Part shown: piece by piece, positions 44,916 to 54,330 of the stretch
Layout: each line of letters begins with the position of its first letter
How positions within the stretch are numbered: the stretch's first letter is position 1
NCBI GenBank assembly: GCA_029194675.1
Contig: JARFXP010000002.1
Location: 992,001-1,056,000, forward strand
DNA from: Nitrospira sp.
Lineage (GTDB): Bacteria > Nitrospirota > Nitrospiria > Nitrospirales > Nitrospiraceae
Reading direction: 5' to 3'
Length of the DNA stretch: 64,000 bases
Translations under genes and position numbers: made by a program
Notes under the pieces: generated by a model
The model's input: only the letters and a program-made list of their open reading frames with translations
Told to the model about the DNA's origin: nothing
Database searches by the model: none

Positions 44916-46007
44916 CTAGCGTTTGCTCATCCGTAAGAAGAGGGCGATGGTGATCACAACGAATATGACATTGGGCAGCCAGGCGCCCCAAAAGGCATGC
45001 AGGATCAAGGCTGTCACCAGGAAATCGCAACCGACATTCAGAATATAGAACGCGATGATGATGCCCACGCCAACGGCGAATCCGCCCATACGACCGGACC
45101 GTTTCGACACGATTCCGACCGGTACTCCCAGCAGACAGAATATAAGCGATGCGGTTGGGAACGCCAGGTCTTTGTAATATTCCATGAGGCGGCGAAGCGC
45201 GCCGGCATCTTTGCCGCCGGTTTCTGCGAGGCGGACCATAATTTGATCGTAGGACGGACGTTCCTCTGTCGCAGAGTAGCTGCTGAGGTTCAGGTTGATC
45301 TTGATGTCGTAGCTCGTGAAAGCAATCCGTTGGGATTGATCGACCTGGGGCGGTCGGCTATGAATCATGCCGTTCTCCAATCGGAGTGCGACGTGGTCAT
45401 GCTCAGAATCCATGAAGATATGGTACTGTTCCGCCACGATGACTCGTGGTTCATTCGGTAGGCGTTCATCCGAGATAAAGATGCCGGGAGCGGGACGTCC
45501 CTGCTCTCCTTCTGGGACATAGATCATCATGTTCGGAATCGGCTCGTTGAAGGTCCCACGTTCCAGGGCGAGGGCGAGTTGATCTTTCAACAGATTGAGA
45601 GCGACCTTCTTTAGGTTCAGGGAACTCCATGGCTGCCCCCATTGAGACAATATCAATGTCAGCGTAAAGACACACACCGAGAAGAGGAGTACCGGCTGCG
45701 AGAGACGAAACAGGCTGAGCCCGGTGGCGCGCATCGCGATCAGTTCCTTGTCAAAAGACAACCGGCCAAATGCCGTAACCGATGCGATCAGGCCCGCGAT
45801 CGGAAGCGTGAGCACGAGCCCCGAAGGGAGCAGCATGGCGATCACTTTGAGAACTGCCCAGAAACCGACCCCCTTGGACACCAGCAGTTCGACAAGACGC
45901 AAGAGTTCCTTGGTCAACATGACAAAGCAGAGCGCGCCGAGGCTGAGACCAAACGGAGAGAGCAGTTCCGTGAAAATGTAGCGATCGAGCAGCGTTCGTA
46001 AGATCAC
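44916..46007 (-). CDS. lptF: LPS export permease LptF
   Basis: The partner permease of LptG. The 363-residue protein begins ILRTLLDRYIFTELLSPFGL, has the RATGLSLFRL coupling-helix region in the first membrane block, a periplasmic domain (about residues 125-270), and C-terminal helices with AFPTASLIFCLLGVPVGIVS. It is the first gene of a two-gene operon with a promoter at 46037-46066. The ATPase lptB is not in the window. Confidence 0.88.
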   Translation of the reverse strand: MILRTLLDRYIFTELLSPFGLSLGALCFVMLTKELLRLVELLVSKGVGFWAVLKVIAMLLPSGLVLTLPIAGLIASVTAFGRLSFDKELIAMRATGLSLFRLSQPVLLFSVCVFTLTLILSQWGQPWSSLNLKKVALNLLKDQLALALERGTFNEPIPNMMIYVPEGEQGRPAPGIFISDERLPNEPRVIVAEQYHIFMDSEHDHVALRLENGMIHSRPPQVDQSQRIAFTSYDIKINLNLSSYSATEERPSYDQIMVRLAETGGKDAGALRRLMEYYKDLAFPTASLIFCLLGVPVGIVSKRSGRMGGFAVGVGIIIAFYILNVGCDFLVTALILHAFWGAWLPNVIFVVITIALFLRMSKR

Positions 46008-46036
46008 AGAATGTCTGGATCGGAGAAATGTTGAAT

Positions 46037-46066
46037 ACTATAAGGTGAGTCCTTCTTGCCTGTAAA
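46037..46066 (-). promoter_or_regulatory. Promoter of lptF-lptG
   Basis: On the minus strand, TTTACA (46066-46061) and TATAGT (46042-46037) are separated by 18 bp, about 25 nt before the LptF start. Confidence 0.5.
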
Positions 46067-46098
46067 CACAGGAGCAAATCTTCACCTTAAAGATTCGC

Positions 46099-46126
46099 TT
46101 GACACAGCCTGATGCCTATGTTACAT
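46099..46126 (+). promoter_or_regulatory. Promoter candidate for the cold-shock gene, with long leader
   Basis: TTGACA (46099-46104) and TTACAT (46121-46126) are 16 bp apart. The predicted leader to 46301 is about 170 nt, like the long thermosensitive leaders of cold-shock mRNAs. No gene is seen between 46008 and 46300. Confidence 0.45.
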
Positions 46127-46300
46127 GCAGCGCGACTTTCCCTCAAATGATGGGTTCCGTGAGCGATGCATCATTCCTTCAGGTGCCCGTCCCATCAACC
46201 ATCCCGATTCTTGCCCAATCTATTTTCAACTTTAATGCAGGGTCGATTGAGTGGAGTCGCTACGTAACCAGTCGTAGTTGTTGACAAAAGGAGGGCTTCT

Positions 46301-46519
46301 GTGAAGACAAAAGGAACGGTCAAGTGGTTCAACGATCGAAAAGGGTTTGGATTCATCCGGCTGGATAGCGGAGAAGACGTCTTCGTCCATTACTCCGCTT
46401 TACAAGGAGAAGGTTTCAAGACTCTCAAGGAGGGGGAAAACGTCGAGTTTGACATCGTACAGGGAGCCAAGGGTCCTCAAGCGGCCAATGTGCTCAAGGC
46501 GGCGATCGCCGCGTCCTAA
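46301..46519 (+). CDS. cspA: Cold-shock protein
   Basis: A 72-residue single cold-shock domain that binds single-stranded RNA or DNA. The motifs [19 protein letters not shown] (RNP1-containing) and DVFVHYSAL (RNP2) are complete. It starts with GTG, with AGGAGG eight bases upstream. The long leader suggests post-transcriptional control. Confidence 0.96.
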   Translation: MKTKGTVKWFNDRKGFGFIRLDSGEDVFVHYSALQGEGFKTLKEGENVEFDIVQGAKGPQAANVLKAAIAAS

Positions 46520-46678
46520 GTCGTCAGATCTTCCATTTGGCTCGGTAGAAGGGCCGATCATCCGGCAAGAGTGGTCGGCGCTTCTACGGGAGTGCTGCAC
46601 TGTCTGATTCAGCCATTTCCTAGACAAAAACCATTGACACTGCTAGCGTTTGGCTGTTCTGTTCCTGGAGGTATCGTT

Positions 46679-48592
46679 GTGCCATCGGATCGAAGTCGAG
46701 TTCTTCAACAAGCTCAGTTCCTGGCGTCCCGCGGACAGTACGAAGCGGCCATAGCCGAATGGAAGCGGTTGGCCACAGAAACCCCCGCCGACGGCACCGT
46801 TCATAATACGATCGGTGATTTGCAATTGAAGCGAAACGCTTCAGAGGAAGCTGCCGCTGCATTCTTGCAAGCGGCCTCAGCCTTCCGAGCCGAAGGCGCT
46901 ACTCTTAAGGCAATCGCTGCCTTTAAAAAAGTCCTTAAATGCGATCCCTCTCGATACGAAGTCTATCGCCACCTTGGAGATCTGAACGTTGAACGCGGAC
47001 TCATCAGCAGCGCGGTCCAGGATTACCTCACCTTAGGGAAGTACTACCTGAAAGGACGTCGAGGAAAAGACGCGCTCGAAATCTACAAGAAGATCGTCCT
47101 CCACGATCCATCGAATCTCGACGCGCAGCAGCGCGTTGCAGAACTCTGTGTCCAGGAAAACCATGGGGATGAAGCGACCAAAGTGTATCTCCAGTTGGGC
47201 CGGGAGCGATCGGCGCAAGGGAGGTACGATGAGGCGAAAGACGCCTATCTCGCCGCACTCAGGATCGATCCTGCGAACAACGAGGCCGCCCAATTCGTGG
47301 AGAGCATGAAGAAGGGTGGAACCGGGTCGAACAAACCGGTCAAACCAGGATCCACCGCGTCGGTGCAGAAACCATCCGAATCGGTCGATTTGCTGGCCGA
47401 GGCCGTTCGCCGCATTGACGAAAAGCAGTATGCCGGCGCGGAAGCGATCTTGAACCAAATGCTCACACGGGAACCAGGGAACCCCCAAGTCTGTCAACTC
47501 CTGGCTCGATTGCATTTGCAACGCGGGGATGTGCAAGTGGCGCTGGGGGAATATCGCTTCTTGGCTGGCGCAGCGTTGCGGGCGCATGACAGCACTCTTG
47601 CTGAATCGTTGATTCAGGAGTTCTTGTCTGTTGACCCGAACTCCGTCCCCTTACTGGAACTGAACGGGGAACTGCGCGAAGAGCAAGGTGATAGCGGGGG
47701 AGCCGCACAGCAGTATGCGAAGGCCATCGAACTCTTGTTGGAGCATCCCGAGCCCGGCATGGAAAGTCTGCATGAAGAGCTCTTCGAAAAGGTACGATCG
47801 CTGTCCGGGGATGAGGCATTCGTGAATCGGCTGGCGATGAGGATGAGGGGAGGATCCACGGCAGATCAGAGCGGGCCTGCTCAAAATGAGTCTGTGCCGG
47901 AAACGTCGTTGGACCTCGTATCTTCTTTAGCAGACAATGATGAATCTTTTCCGGTTCATCCGGAAGCTATTCAATCGGCTAGTCCAAGTGATCAGGCTCA
48001 GGAAGACTCGGAATTCGCTCTGACAGGTGCTGCGCCAGACGACATCGGTCCTTTTGCAGGGATCGACGAGACGCAAAAGGCCGAAGACCCAGTATTGTCG
48101 GTTTCACGCTCAGCCGAGCACTCCGTCATTCAGACTACCGTGGAATCGGCTGTTCCCGATCAACCAATTATTCCTCCCAAGCCGGCAATAAAGGAACCGC
48201 CGCCGGATTACGAGGCGCACTATGCGTTGGGCGTGGCGTACAAGAACATGGGATTGTACGAAGAGGCAAAAGAAGAGTTTCAGGTGTCGATGAGCAGCGA
48301 CTCGTTTTATCTCGATTCGGCGTTAATGACGGCAGTCTGTCTCAAAGAGGAGCGCCTCATCGCTCAGGCAATTCTAGGACTAGAAACGGTCTCGGCTGAT
48401 CCTCGGTGCCAAGGGGCCAAAGGGCAGGCCATTCGTTACGAGTTGGGCTCCCTGTATGAAGCAGAGGAACAGTGGGAAAAGGCCGTGCACGCTTACCAAT
48501 CCATCCCCTCCTTTCATGACGTCCCACAGCGACTGACTGCGTTAAAGGGAAGACAAGGGGGAAGGGACGACGGTTTTCGATATGCATCGTAG
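46679..48592 (+). CDS. TPR-repeat protein
   Basis: The 637-residue soluble protein is mostly tetratricopeptide repeats: about residues 1-205 and 225-380 at the N-terminal side, an acidic low-complexity linker (about 390-500), and a C-terminal TPR block beginning YEAHYALGVAYKNMGLYEEA. Such proteins are scaffolds for protein complexes; no enzyme domain is present. The start GTG at 46679 has GGAGG six bases upstream; the frame is open upstream to 46571 but without a site. It converges on the dehydrogenase gene downstream. TPR proteins of this form occur near pilus and motility loci, so a link to the chemosensory cluster is possible but unproven. Confidence 0.82.
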   Translation: MPSDRSRVLQQAQFLASRGQYEAAIAEWKRLATETPADGTVHNTIGDLQLKRNASEEAAAAFLQAASAFRAEGATLKAIAAFKKVLKCDPSRYEVYRHLGDLNVERGLISSAVQDYLTLGKYYLKGRRGKDALEIYKKIVLHDPSNLDAQQRVAELCVQENHGDEATKVYLQLGRERSAQGRYDEAKDAYLAALRIDPANNEAAQFVESMKKGGTGSNKPVKPGSTASVQKPSESVDLLAEAVRRIDEKQYAGAEAILNQMLTREPGNPQVCQLLARLHLQRGDVQVALGEYRFLAGAALRAHDSTLAESLIQEFLSVDPNSVPLLELNGELREEQGDSGGAAQQYAKAIELLLEHPEPGMESLHEELFEKVRSLSGDEAFVNRLAMRMRGGSTADQSGPAQNESVPETSLDLVSSLADNDESFPVHPEAIQSASPSDQAQEDSEFALTGAAPDDIGPFAGIDETQKAEDPVLSVSRSAEHSVIQTTVESAVPDQPIIPPKPAIKEPPPDYEAHYALGVAYKNMGLYEEAKEEFQVSMSSDSFYLDSALMTAVCLKEERLIAQAILGLETVSADPRCQGAKGQAIRYELGSLYEAEEQWEKAVHAYQSIPSFHDVPQRLTALKGRQGGRDDGFRYAS

Positions 48593-48619
48593 AGTCCGAC
48601 ACCATTCCTCGATCACATC

Positions 48620-49576
48620 CTAGTGCACTCGATTCGGCGCCGGTCTGCCTCCTAATACGGCTGCAATATTGTCGAGACAGATGAATCCCATGCGAACGCG
48701 AGTCTCGAGTGTGGCTGATCCCAGGTGTGGAAGCAGGACCACATTCGGCAGCGATATCAAACGGGCATGGACCGTCGGTTCGTGCTCGTAGACATCCAGC
48801 CCTGCACCCGCGATCGTTCTTGCCTCAAGCGCCGACACCAAGGCAGACTCGTCGATGACAGGACCTCGCGACGTATTGATTAGGTAAGCAGTCGGCTTCA
48901 TCAGGGCCAGCTTGCGTCGCTCGATGAGATGCCGAGTGCTCTCGGTGAGCGGGACATGGAGCGAAAGAAAATCACACTCCGCGACCACTTCATCTAGGGG
49001 GCGCCAAACCCACGAGACGCCGGGAGGACTGCAAACACTCTGACAGCCCGCATAGATCACCGGCATCCGAAACCCGGCCGCCCGTTGCGCGACCGCCTGT
49101 CCGATCCGTCCCATGCCGACGATGCCCAGCGCCTTCCCGGACACGTCGGCGCCCAGCATCTGTGTCGGTGTCCATCCGGGCCAGTGACCGGTACGAACCC
49201 AGGTATCTCCTTCAACAACCCGCCTCGTCAGCGCGAGCAAGAGAGCCCAGGTCAGGTCAGCGGTGGCATCAGTCAGCACGTCTGGTGTATTGGTAACGAC
49301 GATGCCGTGCTGGGCCGCGGCGGCAAGATCGATATTGTTGTAGCCGACTGCATAGTTGGCGATGACTTTCAATCGTTTGGCCTGGGACAGCAACGAGGCA
49401 TCGATACGATCCGTCAGTGTGCAGATCACCGCCTGCGCCTGGGCAAAGCCTCGGCACAGCTCTTCCTCCGTCGGCGGCCGATCTGTCGGTTCGGTAAGCA
49501 TCTGATACTGTCCGGAGATTGCGTTCAGCACCGGGCGAGGCAACAGGCGGGTTACGTATAAGGTCGGGCGTTCCAT
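48620..49576 (-). CDS. 2-hydroxyacid dehydrogenase (glyoxylate/hydroxypyruvate type)
   Basis: An NAD(P)-dependent D-2-hydroxyacid dehydrogenase of 318 residues. The Rossmann motif is GIVGMGRIGQAVAQRA. The catalytic Arg lies in INTSRGPVIDE, the Glu in GLDVYEHEP and the His in LLPHLGSATLETR. It most resembles glyoxylate reductase / D-glycerate dehydrogenase. The second ATG (49576), with GGAG six bases upstream, is preferred over 49588. It is divergent from the FAD/Fe-S dehydrogenase, suggesting linked 2-hydroxyacid metabolism. Confidence 0.9.
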   Translation of the reverse strand: MERPTLYVTRLLPRPVLNAISGQYQMLTEPTDRPPTEEELCRGFAQAQAVICTLTDRIDASLLSQAKRLKVIANYAVGYNNIDLAAAAQHGIVVTNTPDVLTDATADLTWALLLALTRRVVEGDTWVRTGHWPGWTPTQMLGADVSGKALGIVGMGRIGQAVAQRAAGFRMPVIYAGCQSVCSPPGVSWVWRPLDEVVAECDFLSLHVPLTESTRHLIERRKLALMKPTAYLINTSRGPVIDESALVSALEARTIAGAGLDVYEHEPTVHARLISLPNVVLLPHLGSATLETRVRMGFICLDNIAAVLGGRPAPNRVH

Positions 49577-49664
49577 GAGCCTCTCCATTGTAGGAGAATT
49601 CGTAGGCGACCGACAACGACTCTGGTTCTTCGAAGTGTTTGCGAGCTAAGATGCAGAACTATCT

Positions 49665-52502
49665 ATGATGGCTTTACCCACCTTGATATTGCCGACAAGA
49701 GCGCACGCAGTCGCCCGTGATCTTCGCGCTCTGTTGGGAGCCGAGAAAGTCAAAGATGACGTGCCCACGATCACGGCCTATGCCGTGGATGCCAGCATCT
49801 ATCGCGTTCCTCCCCAGGCGGTCGTCCTTGTTGAATCAGAAGAGGACATTGCTGCCACCGTTGCCTATGCGGTGACACGGGGTATCCCTCTTACGCCTCG
49901 GGCAGCCGGGACCAATCTGACCGGTTCCGCCATCGGCTCAGGCATCATTCTCGATGTGTCGCGTCTCAATCGAATCCTTGAAGTGAATCAGGAAGAGAGG
50001 TGGGCCAGGGTCCAGCCCGGGATCGTCTTGGCGGAGTTGAACAAGCAACTCGGCTTGCAGGGGCTGTTGTTTGGGCCGGACCCGTCAAGCGGGGACATGT
50101 GCAAGCTGGGCGGCATGATCGCCAATAATTCTTCTGGACCTCATACCTTGCGCTACGGCTCAGTAAAGGACAATGTCCAGGGTCTCCGACTCTGCCTCAC
50201 CTCGTCAACGTGGATTGAGGCGCGAGCCTATGCCTTCGATGATCCGTCGTTAGAGCGCCTCCTGACAACCGTGCCGGCCTTGCGTGACGTGCTGGTGATG
50301 ACACAGACCCATGCAGAACTGATCGCCGTGAAGCGGCCCACGGTCAGCAAGAATAGTTGCGGGTACAATCTCTTTGGGTTGGCCGACGGGCTCGCACGGG
50401 GCTCGTTCGATCTCCCGAAGTTATTCGTCGGCAGCGAAGGGACGTTGGGTGTCGTGAGTGAAGCCAGGCTCACGCTGGTCGACAAGCCCAAGGCTACGTT
50501 GACCGCGCTCATTCACTTCCGGAGTCTCGATGAGGTCGGTGAGGCGGTGCCCCGACTGCTGACGTTGCAGCCAAGCGCTTTAGAAGTCATGGATGCCAAT
50601 ACGCTCAACTTAATCGGTCGAGGGAAGCATGGCATTCCGGCTGATGCGGCAGCGACATTGCTGGCCGAATTGGATGCCGATTCCCTCGAGATCGATCTTC
50701 GAGAGCGGGCTGAAACCATGGCCACCGTCTGTCGGCCGTACAAGCTGGCGGCGGAGCTGACGCTGGCGTTCGATATCGAACGTCGAGAGCAGCTCTGGAA
50801 AGCGCGGAAGGCGCTGTACCCGACCCTCTATCGATTTGATCCCAAAAAGAAGCCGATCAATTTTGTCGATGATGTCGTCGTGCCGGCTGAACGCATCAGC
50901 GAGCTGATCCGATACCTGGAAGACTTCTTCGAAGGGCAGCGGGTACCCGTGGCGATCTTCGGCCATATAGGAAATGGGAACGCGCACATTGTTCCCCTGT
51001 TGGATGTGAACGATCGTGGCGACTTCGAGAAGATGGTGAGCGCCTATCAGGAGATCCATACGACCGTTCTGAATCGGTTCGGCGGCTCGATTTGCGGTGA
51101 ACATGGCGACGGCCGTGTTCGTGCCGAGTTCGTCAAGACCATGTTTGGTGCGGAACTCTACGATCTCTTTGTGCAGGTCAAGAAGGCATTTGACCCAGGG
51201 AATGTGCTCAATCCCGGTATCAAGCTGAGCGAGACCCCCTTCACGGAACATATCGATTACACCAGATTGTCCAAATCCTGCGCGACCTGTGCCAAGTGTA
51301 ACTCGGTCTGCCCCGTATACGATGTCTTTCAATCCGAGGACATGAGCTCACGTGGCTGGTTCGAGATCGTGACGGCTAGGGATTACAGCTATCTCAATTC
51401 CAAACGGGTGGTGGAAGCTTGTCTGAACTGCAAATCGTGCCGCACCATTTGTCCCGCGGGAGTGGACGTATCGGACCTGATTCTTCAGAAGCGGGCAGAG
51501 CATCCAAACCGGTTGGCGGGTTGGATCTTCAAACAACAGGCACGCGGAGCAGCCTTTGAACCGTTCTTGCGGTTCCTGGGGAGCACGCAGAACATGTGGG
51601 ACCGTCCCTTCTTCAGGAAACTGCTGGAACGGATCACGACACCGATCATGAAGGCATTGGCTCCAACGGCACGCTTGCCCCACGATCTTGTGTTGCCGAA
51701 ACTGGCCTCACGGCAGTTGCGCGAACGGTATGCGCATTTGATTCCCAGTGGAACAGACTCCTTGCCGACTCGTTCCGTGGCCTATTTCCATGGCTGCGCT
51801 GCCAACTATTTCGATGACGGAGTAGGGGGTGCCGTCATCGAGGTGTTGAAGAAACATGGGGTAGAACCGGCGCTGCCGCCACAACGTTGTTCCGGGACCC
51901 CGGTTCAAACCTACGGGCATGTCGAGCTTGCACGTGACGGGGCCCGATTCAATCTTCAGTCGTTAGCCCCCTACAAAACGGTTGTGACCGGCTGCGCCTC
52001 CTGCACGCTGATGCTGAAAGATTACCCCTCGCTTTTTTCAGAAGGGACCGAGCGGCAGCAAGCCGAAGAACTGGCCAAGAAAGTCGTGCATATTTCGGAA
52101 TTCGTCGCCCGCTCACCGCAGCATCCTTCTATGGCCAAAGCCGACGGGATGACGAAACACGTCACCTATCATTCATCCTGCCATCTACGGGCAGCCGGGG
52201 TGACGAAAGAGCCACGACAGGTGCTGTCATCATTGCCCGGGGTCAGTTTTGTTGAAATGCAGGATGCCGACCGTTGTGCGGGAGGCGCGGGCACCTACCT
52301 CATAAAAGATTACGATACGTCGAAAAAGATCTTTGAACGAAAGGCCCGCGCGATTGCACAAGCCGGCGCGAACGTTGTGGCGACGAGTTGTCCGGCCTGC
52401 ATGATCCAGCTCAAGAATGGAGTGAGGGACTCGGTGGAGGTAAAACATGTCGCCCAGCTCCTGCAAGAAGCTTATCAGGCGGCAGAACGTGAACAGAGCT
52501 GA
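49665..52502 (+). CDS. FAD-linked oxidase fused to Fe-S/CCG protein (GlcD-GlcF-like)
   Basis: A 945-residue fusion. The N-terminal half is a FAD-binding oxidase like GlcD or D-lactate dehydrogenase (PRAAGTNLTGSAIGSGIILD for FAD, GSEGTLGVVSEARLTL, C-terminal FGHIGNGNAH). Two 4Fe-4S motifs follow (CATCAKCNSVCP near residue 539, CLNCKSCRTICP near 586). The C-terminal part has two CCG domains (FHGCAAN, GCASC, HSSCHLRAAG, ATSCPACM). It should oxidise a D-2-hydroxyacid such as D-lactate or glycolate and pass electrons through the clusters to the quinone pool. The neighbouring hydroxyacid dehydrogenase supports this. Confidence 0.9.
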   Translation: MMALPTLILPTRAHAVARDLRALLGAEKVKDDVPTITAYAVDASIYRVPPQAVVLVESEEDIAATVAYAVTRGIPLTPRAAGTNLTGSAIGSGIILDVSRLNRILEVNQEERWARVQPGIVLAELNKQLGLQGLLFGPDPSSGDMCKLGGMIANNSSGPHTLRYGSVKDNVQGLRLCLTSSTWIEARAYAFDDPSLERLLTTVPALRDVLVMTQTHAELIAVKRPTVSKNSCGYNLFGLADGLARGSFDLPKLFVGSEGTLGVVSEARLTLVDKPKATLTALIHFRSLDEVGEAVPRLLTLQPSALEVMDANTLNLIGRGKHGIPADAAATLLAELDADSLEIDLRERAETMATVCRPYKLAAELTLAFDIERREQLWKARKALYPTLYRFDPKKKPINFVDDVVVPAERISELIRYLEDFFEGQRVPVAIFGHIGNGNAHIVPLLDVNDRGDFEKMVSAYQEIHTTVLNRFGGSICGEHGDGRVRAEFVKTMFGAELYDLFVQVKKAFDPGNVLNPGIKLSETPFTEHIDYTRLSKSCATCAKCNSVCPVYDVFQSEDMSSRGWFEIVTARDYSYLNSKRVVEACLNCKSCRTICPAGVDVSDLILQKRAEHPNRLAGWIFKQQARGAAFEPFLRFLGSTQNMWDRPFFRKLLERITTPIMKALAPTARLPHDLVLPKLASRQLRERYAHLIPSGTDSLPTRSVAYFHGCAANYFDDGVGGAVIEVLKKHGVEPALPPQRCSGTPVQTYGHVELARDGARFNLQSLAPYKTVVTGCASCTLMLKDYPSLFSEGTERQQAEELAKKVVHISEFVARSPQHPSMAKADGMTKHVTYHSSCHLRAAGVTKEPRQVLSSLPGVSFVEMQDADRCAGGAGTYLIKDYDTSKKIFERKARAIAQAGANVVATSCPACMIQLKNGVRDSVEVKHVAQLLQEAYQAAEREQS

Positions 52503-52583
52503 GTCCATTCTCCCTGATCGTGTAGAGTACGCGCCAGACTCACAGTGAGAAACGAGAGATTCGGTCAACTCATTGAGGATTAG

Positions 52584-52862
52584 ATGGTTTCGGTACAGAT
52601 TTTGGGCCAAACCTTACGTGCGGCCGTCGATGAAAACGAGCTCGACGTGCCGGTTACCGACGTGACCACCGTGAAGCAACTCATTGAGGCGAACCAGGCG
52701 CAACTGGGCGGGTTGCTTCAATTCCTCAAGAGCCGCGAAACGCTCATCACCATCAACAAGAAGATCGGAACGGAGGATTCCCTCGTCCGAGACGGTGATG
52801 TCGTCAAGCTCTCGTTCCAATCCCGCTCGTCCTACGACGGCACTCGGGACATTCCCACGTGA
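52584..52862 (+). CDS. MoaD/ThiS-like beta-grasp protein without terminal Gly-Gly
   Basis: The 92-residue protein has the beta-grasp outline of sulfur carriers: TTVKQLIEANQAQLGGLLQF, LITINKKIGTEDSLVRDGDV and VKLSFQS. It ends SYDGTRDIPT instead of the Gly-Gly needed for adenylation and thiocarboxylate formation. It may be a non-catalytic ubiquitin-like protein or have a processed tail. ATG; it follows the FAD/Fe-S dehydrogenase by 81 bp. Confidence 0.62.
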   Translation: MVSVQILGQTLRAAVDENELDVPVTDVTTVKQLIEANQAQLGGLLQFLKSRETLITINKKIGTEDSLVRDGDVVKLSFQSRSSYDGTRDIPT

Positions 52863-53009
52863 GTACTCACGTCTGCTGGGCCGTTCGCCTCACACAGAAA
52901 CTCCGTACGCTGCGTTGTGTCGTCCAGCATGACCTTGCATCATCCCGCATTGCTTGAGAACATAGCTGCACCGACTATGAGGTACTGAACCACGAGAGGG
53001 GGAAGTGAG

Positions 53010-53858
53010 ATGAGACGGCGCTGCTACTGGTCTTGGTGTATCGCTGTATTCTTGGTCGCCCTCGCCGGCTGCTCGTTCGTCACCACCGCCTATCGGTACG
53101 CCGACCGAATCATCCTCTGGAAGCTCGACGACTACTTCGACCTCAATCGTAACCAGCGTCATGATCTAGCACAACGCCTTACCCCTTTACTGAAGAGGCA
53201 TCGGCACGAGGCCTTGCCGCAATATGAAACGTTCCTTCGAGAGATCGGTCAGCGAGTCGAGCGGGGGCTCACGAGTCCGGATATCGACTGGGCCTATGCC
53301 ACCTACGATCGTCTGCGCACGGACCTCCTTGAAAGGGTTGTAGACGACAGCGGGATCTTTCTTGCTTCGGTCAATGTTCGGCAGGTGCGAACGTTTGAAT
53401 CGGCCTTGGAGAAGGATAACGTCAAAGTCATGCGCCTCGTCCAGACTCCTGTGCCGGAGCGTCTGTACAAGCGGGCCGAGTCCATCCTCGATTGGCTGGT
53501 AGACTGGTTAGGGCCGCTAGACAAAGAGCAGCGGGCGCAGATCCGCGAATGGAGCCTCGCGCTCCCCGATGGGCAACCGATATGGGTTGCCTACCAACAA
53601 CAACGCCAGCAGGAACTCTTGACCCTCATACAACAGGCCCAGACTCCCGAACGGATAGCCCGAGAACTTCGTACCATGCTCGTCCACTACGATCAGATCG
53701 CTCCCCAGTCCTATAAAGATGCTGTCAGCCAGATGCGCACGGCCGCCAAAACGATGGCACTGGCCATCGATCACAGTGTGACTCCCGAACAGCGCCGCCA
53801 CGCCGTCGCCAAACTCCAACGCCTCATCGACCAGATCCACGATCTCCAAGCAGAGTAG
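53010..53858 (+). CDS. Lipoprotein of the DUF6279-like group
   Basis: A 282-residue lipoprotein. The signal has lipobox LAGC with Cys21. The mature part opens TAYRYADRIILWKLDDYFDL, followed by long helices rich in Arg and Gln, as in envelope lipoproteins of unknown function that I recall as DUF6279. GGGGGAAG precedes the ATG. It stands alone, and no partner gene suggests a pathway. Confidence 0.8.
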   Translation: MRRRCYWSWCIAVFLVALAGCSFVTTAYRYADRIILWKLDDYFDLNRNQRHDLAQRLTPLLKRHRHEALPQYETFLREIGQRVERGLTSPDIDWAYATYDRLRTDLLERVVDDSGIFLASVNVRQVRTFESALEKDNVKVMRLVQTPVPERLYKRAESILDWLVDWLGPLDKEQRAQIREWSLALPDGQPIWVAYQQQRQQELLTLIQQAQTPERIARELRTMLVHYDQIAPQSYKDAVSQMRTAAKTMALAIDHSVTPEQRRHAVAKLQRLIDQIHDLQAE

Positions 53859-54064
53859 CCTTTTCTCCTATGGGAAGAGGCTTTCCTTTCATGAGCGCGA
53901 CAGATCAGGGTCCAGCGGCTGCGCGAGCACACCTCCTTATCCAGGATGGCTGTGCTGTGCCTGTCATTTCTGAACTACTCATGCTCGTCTTTCTCGCTGA
54001 TCGCGCTTGTACAGACCGAAACCCCGTAATACAGTGGCCTCATACAAAGACATGAGGAGTAGTG

Positions 54065-54328
54065 ATGCCGTTCACCGTCCGCATTGACGTAAAAACTGAA
54101 CGATTGATTCAACGGCTGGCTCGCAAGCGAGGTCGGAGTAAATCCGAGGTGATCAGAGATGCCATCGATATCCTGGCGAAGCGCGCGCAAGAACAGGAAA
54201 AGGCCGAACGTCCTTATGAGGCCGTGCGGGATCTCATCGGCAGTATACGCGGGGGCCCATCCGATTTGTCCGAGCGAACAGGCGATCGGTTCCTGAGGAT
54301 GCTCCGAGACCGGCATCGCCGGAGCTGA
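54065..54328 (+). CDS. vapB: Ribbon-helix-helix antitoxin (VapB-like)
   Basis: An 87-residue protein with an N-terminal ribbon-helix-helix (FTVRIDVKTERLIQRLARKR and SKSEVIRDAIDILAKRA) that binds DNA as a dimer, and a C-terminal tail that would bind the toxin. The ATG at 54065 has GAGGAG five bases upstream (a GTG at 54062 is in frame). It is two bases from the PIN-domain gene, the normal order of a type II toxin-antitoxin pair, and probably autoregulates it. Confidence 0.85.
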   Translation: MPFTVRIDVKTERLIQRLARKRGRSKSEVIRDAIDILAKRAQEQEKAERPYEAVRDLIGSIRGGPSDLSERTGDRFLRMLRDRHRRS

Positions 54329-54330
54329 AT

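Noticed and set aside
53870..54055. Small plus-strand frame before the VapBC pair
   Set aside because: No homology pattern or ribosome-binding site; it is probably the leader region of the toxin-antitoxin pair.
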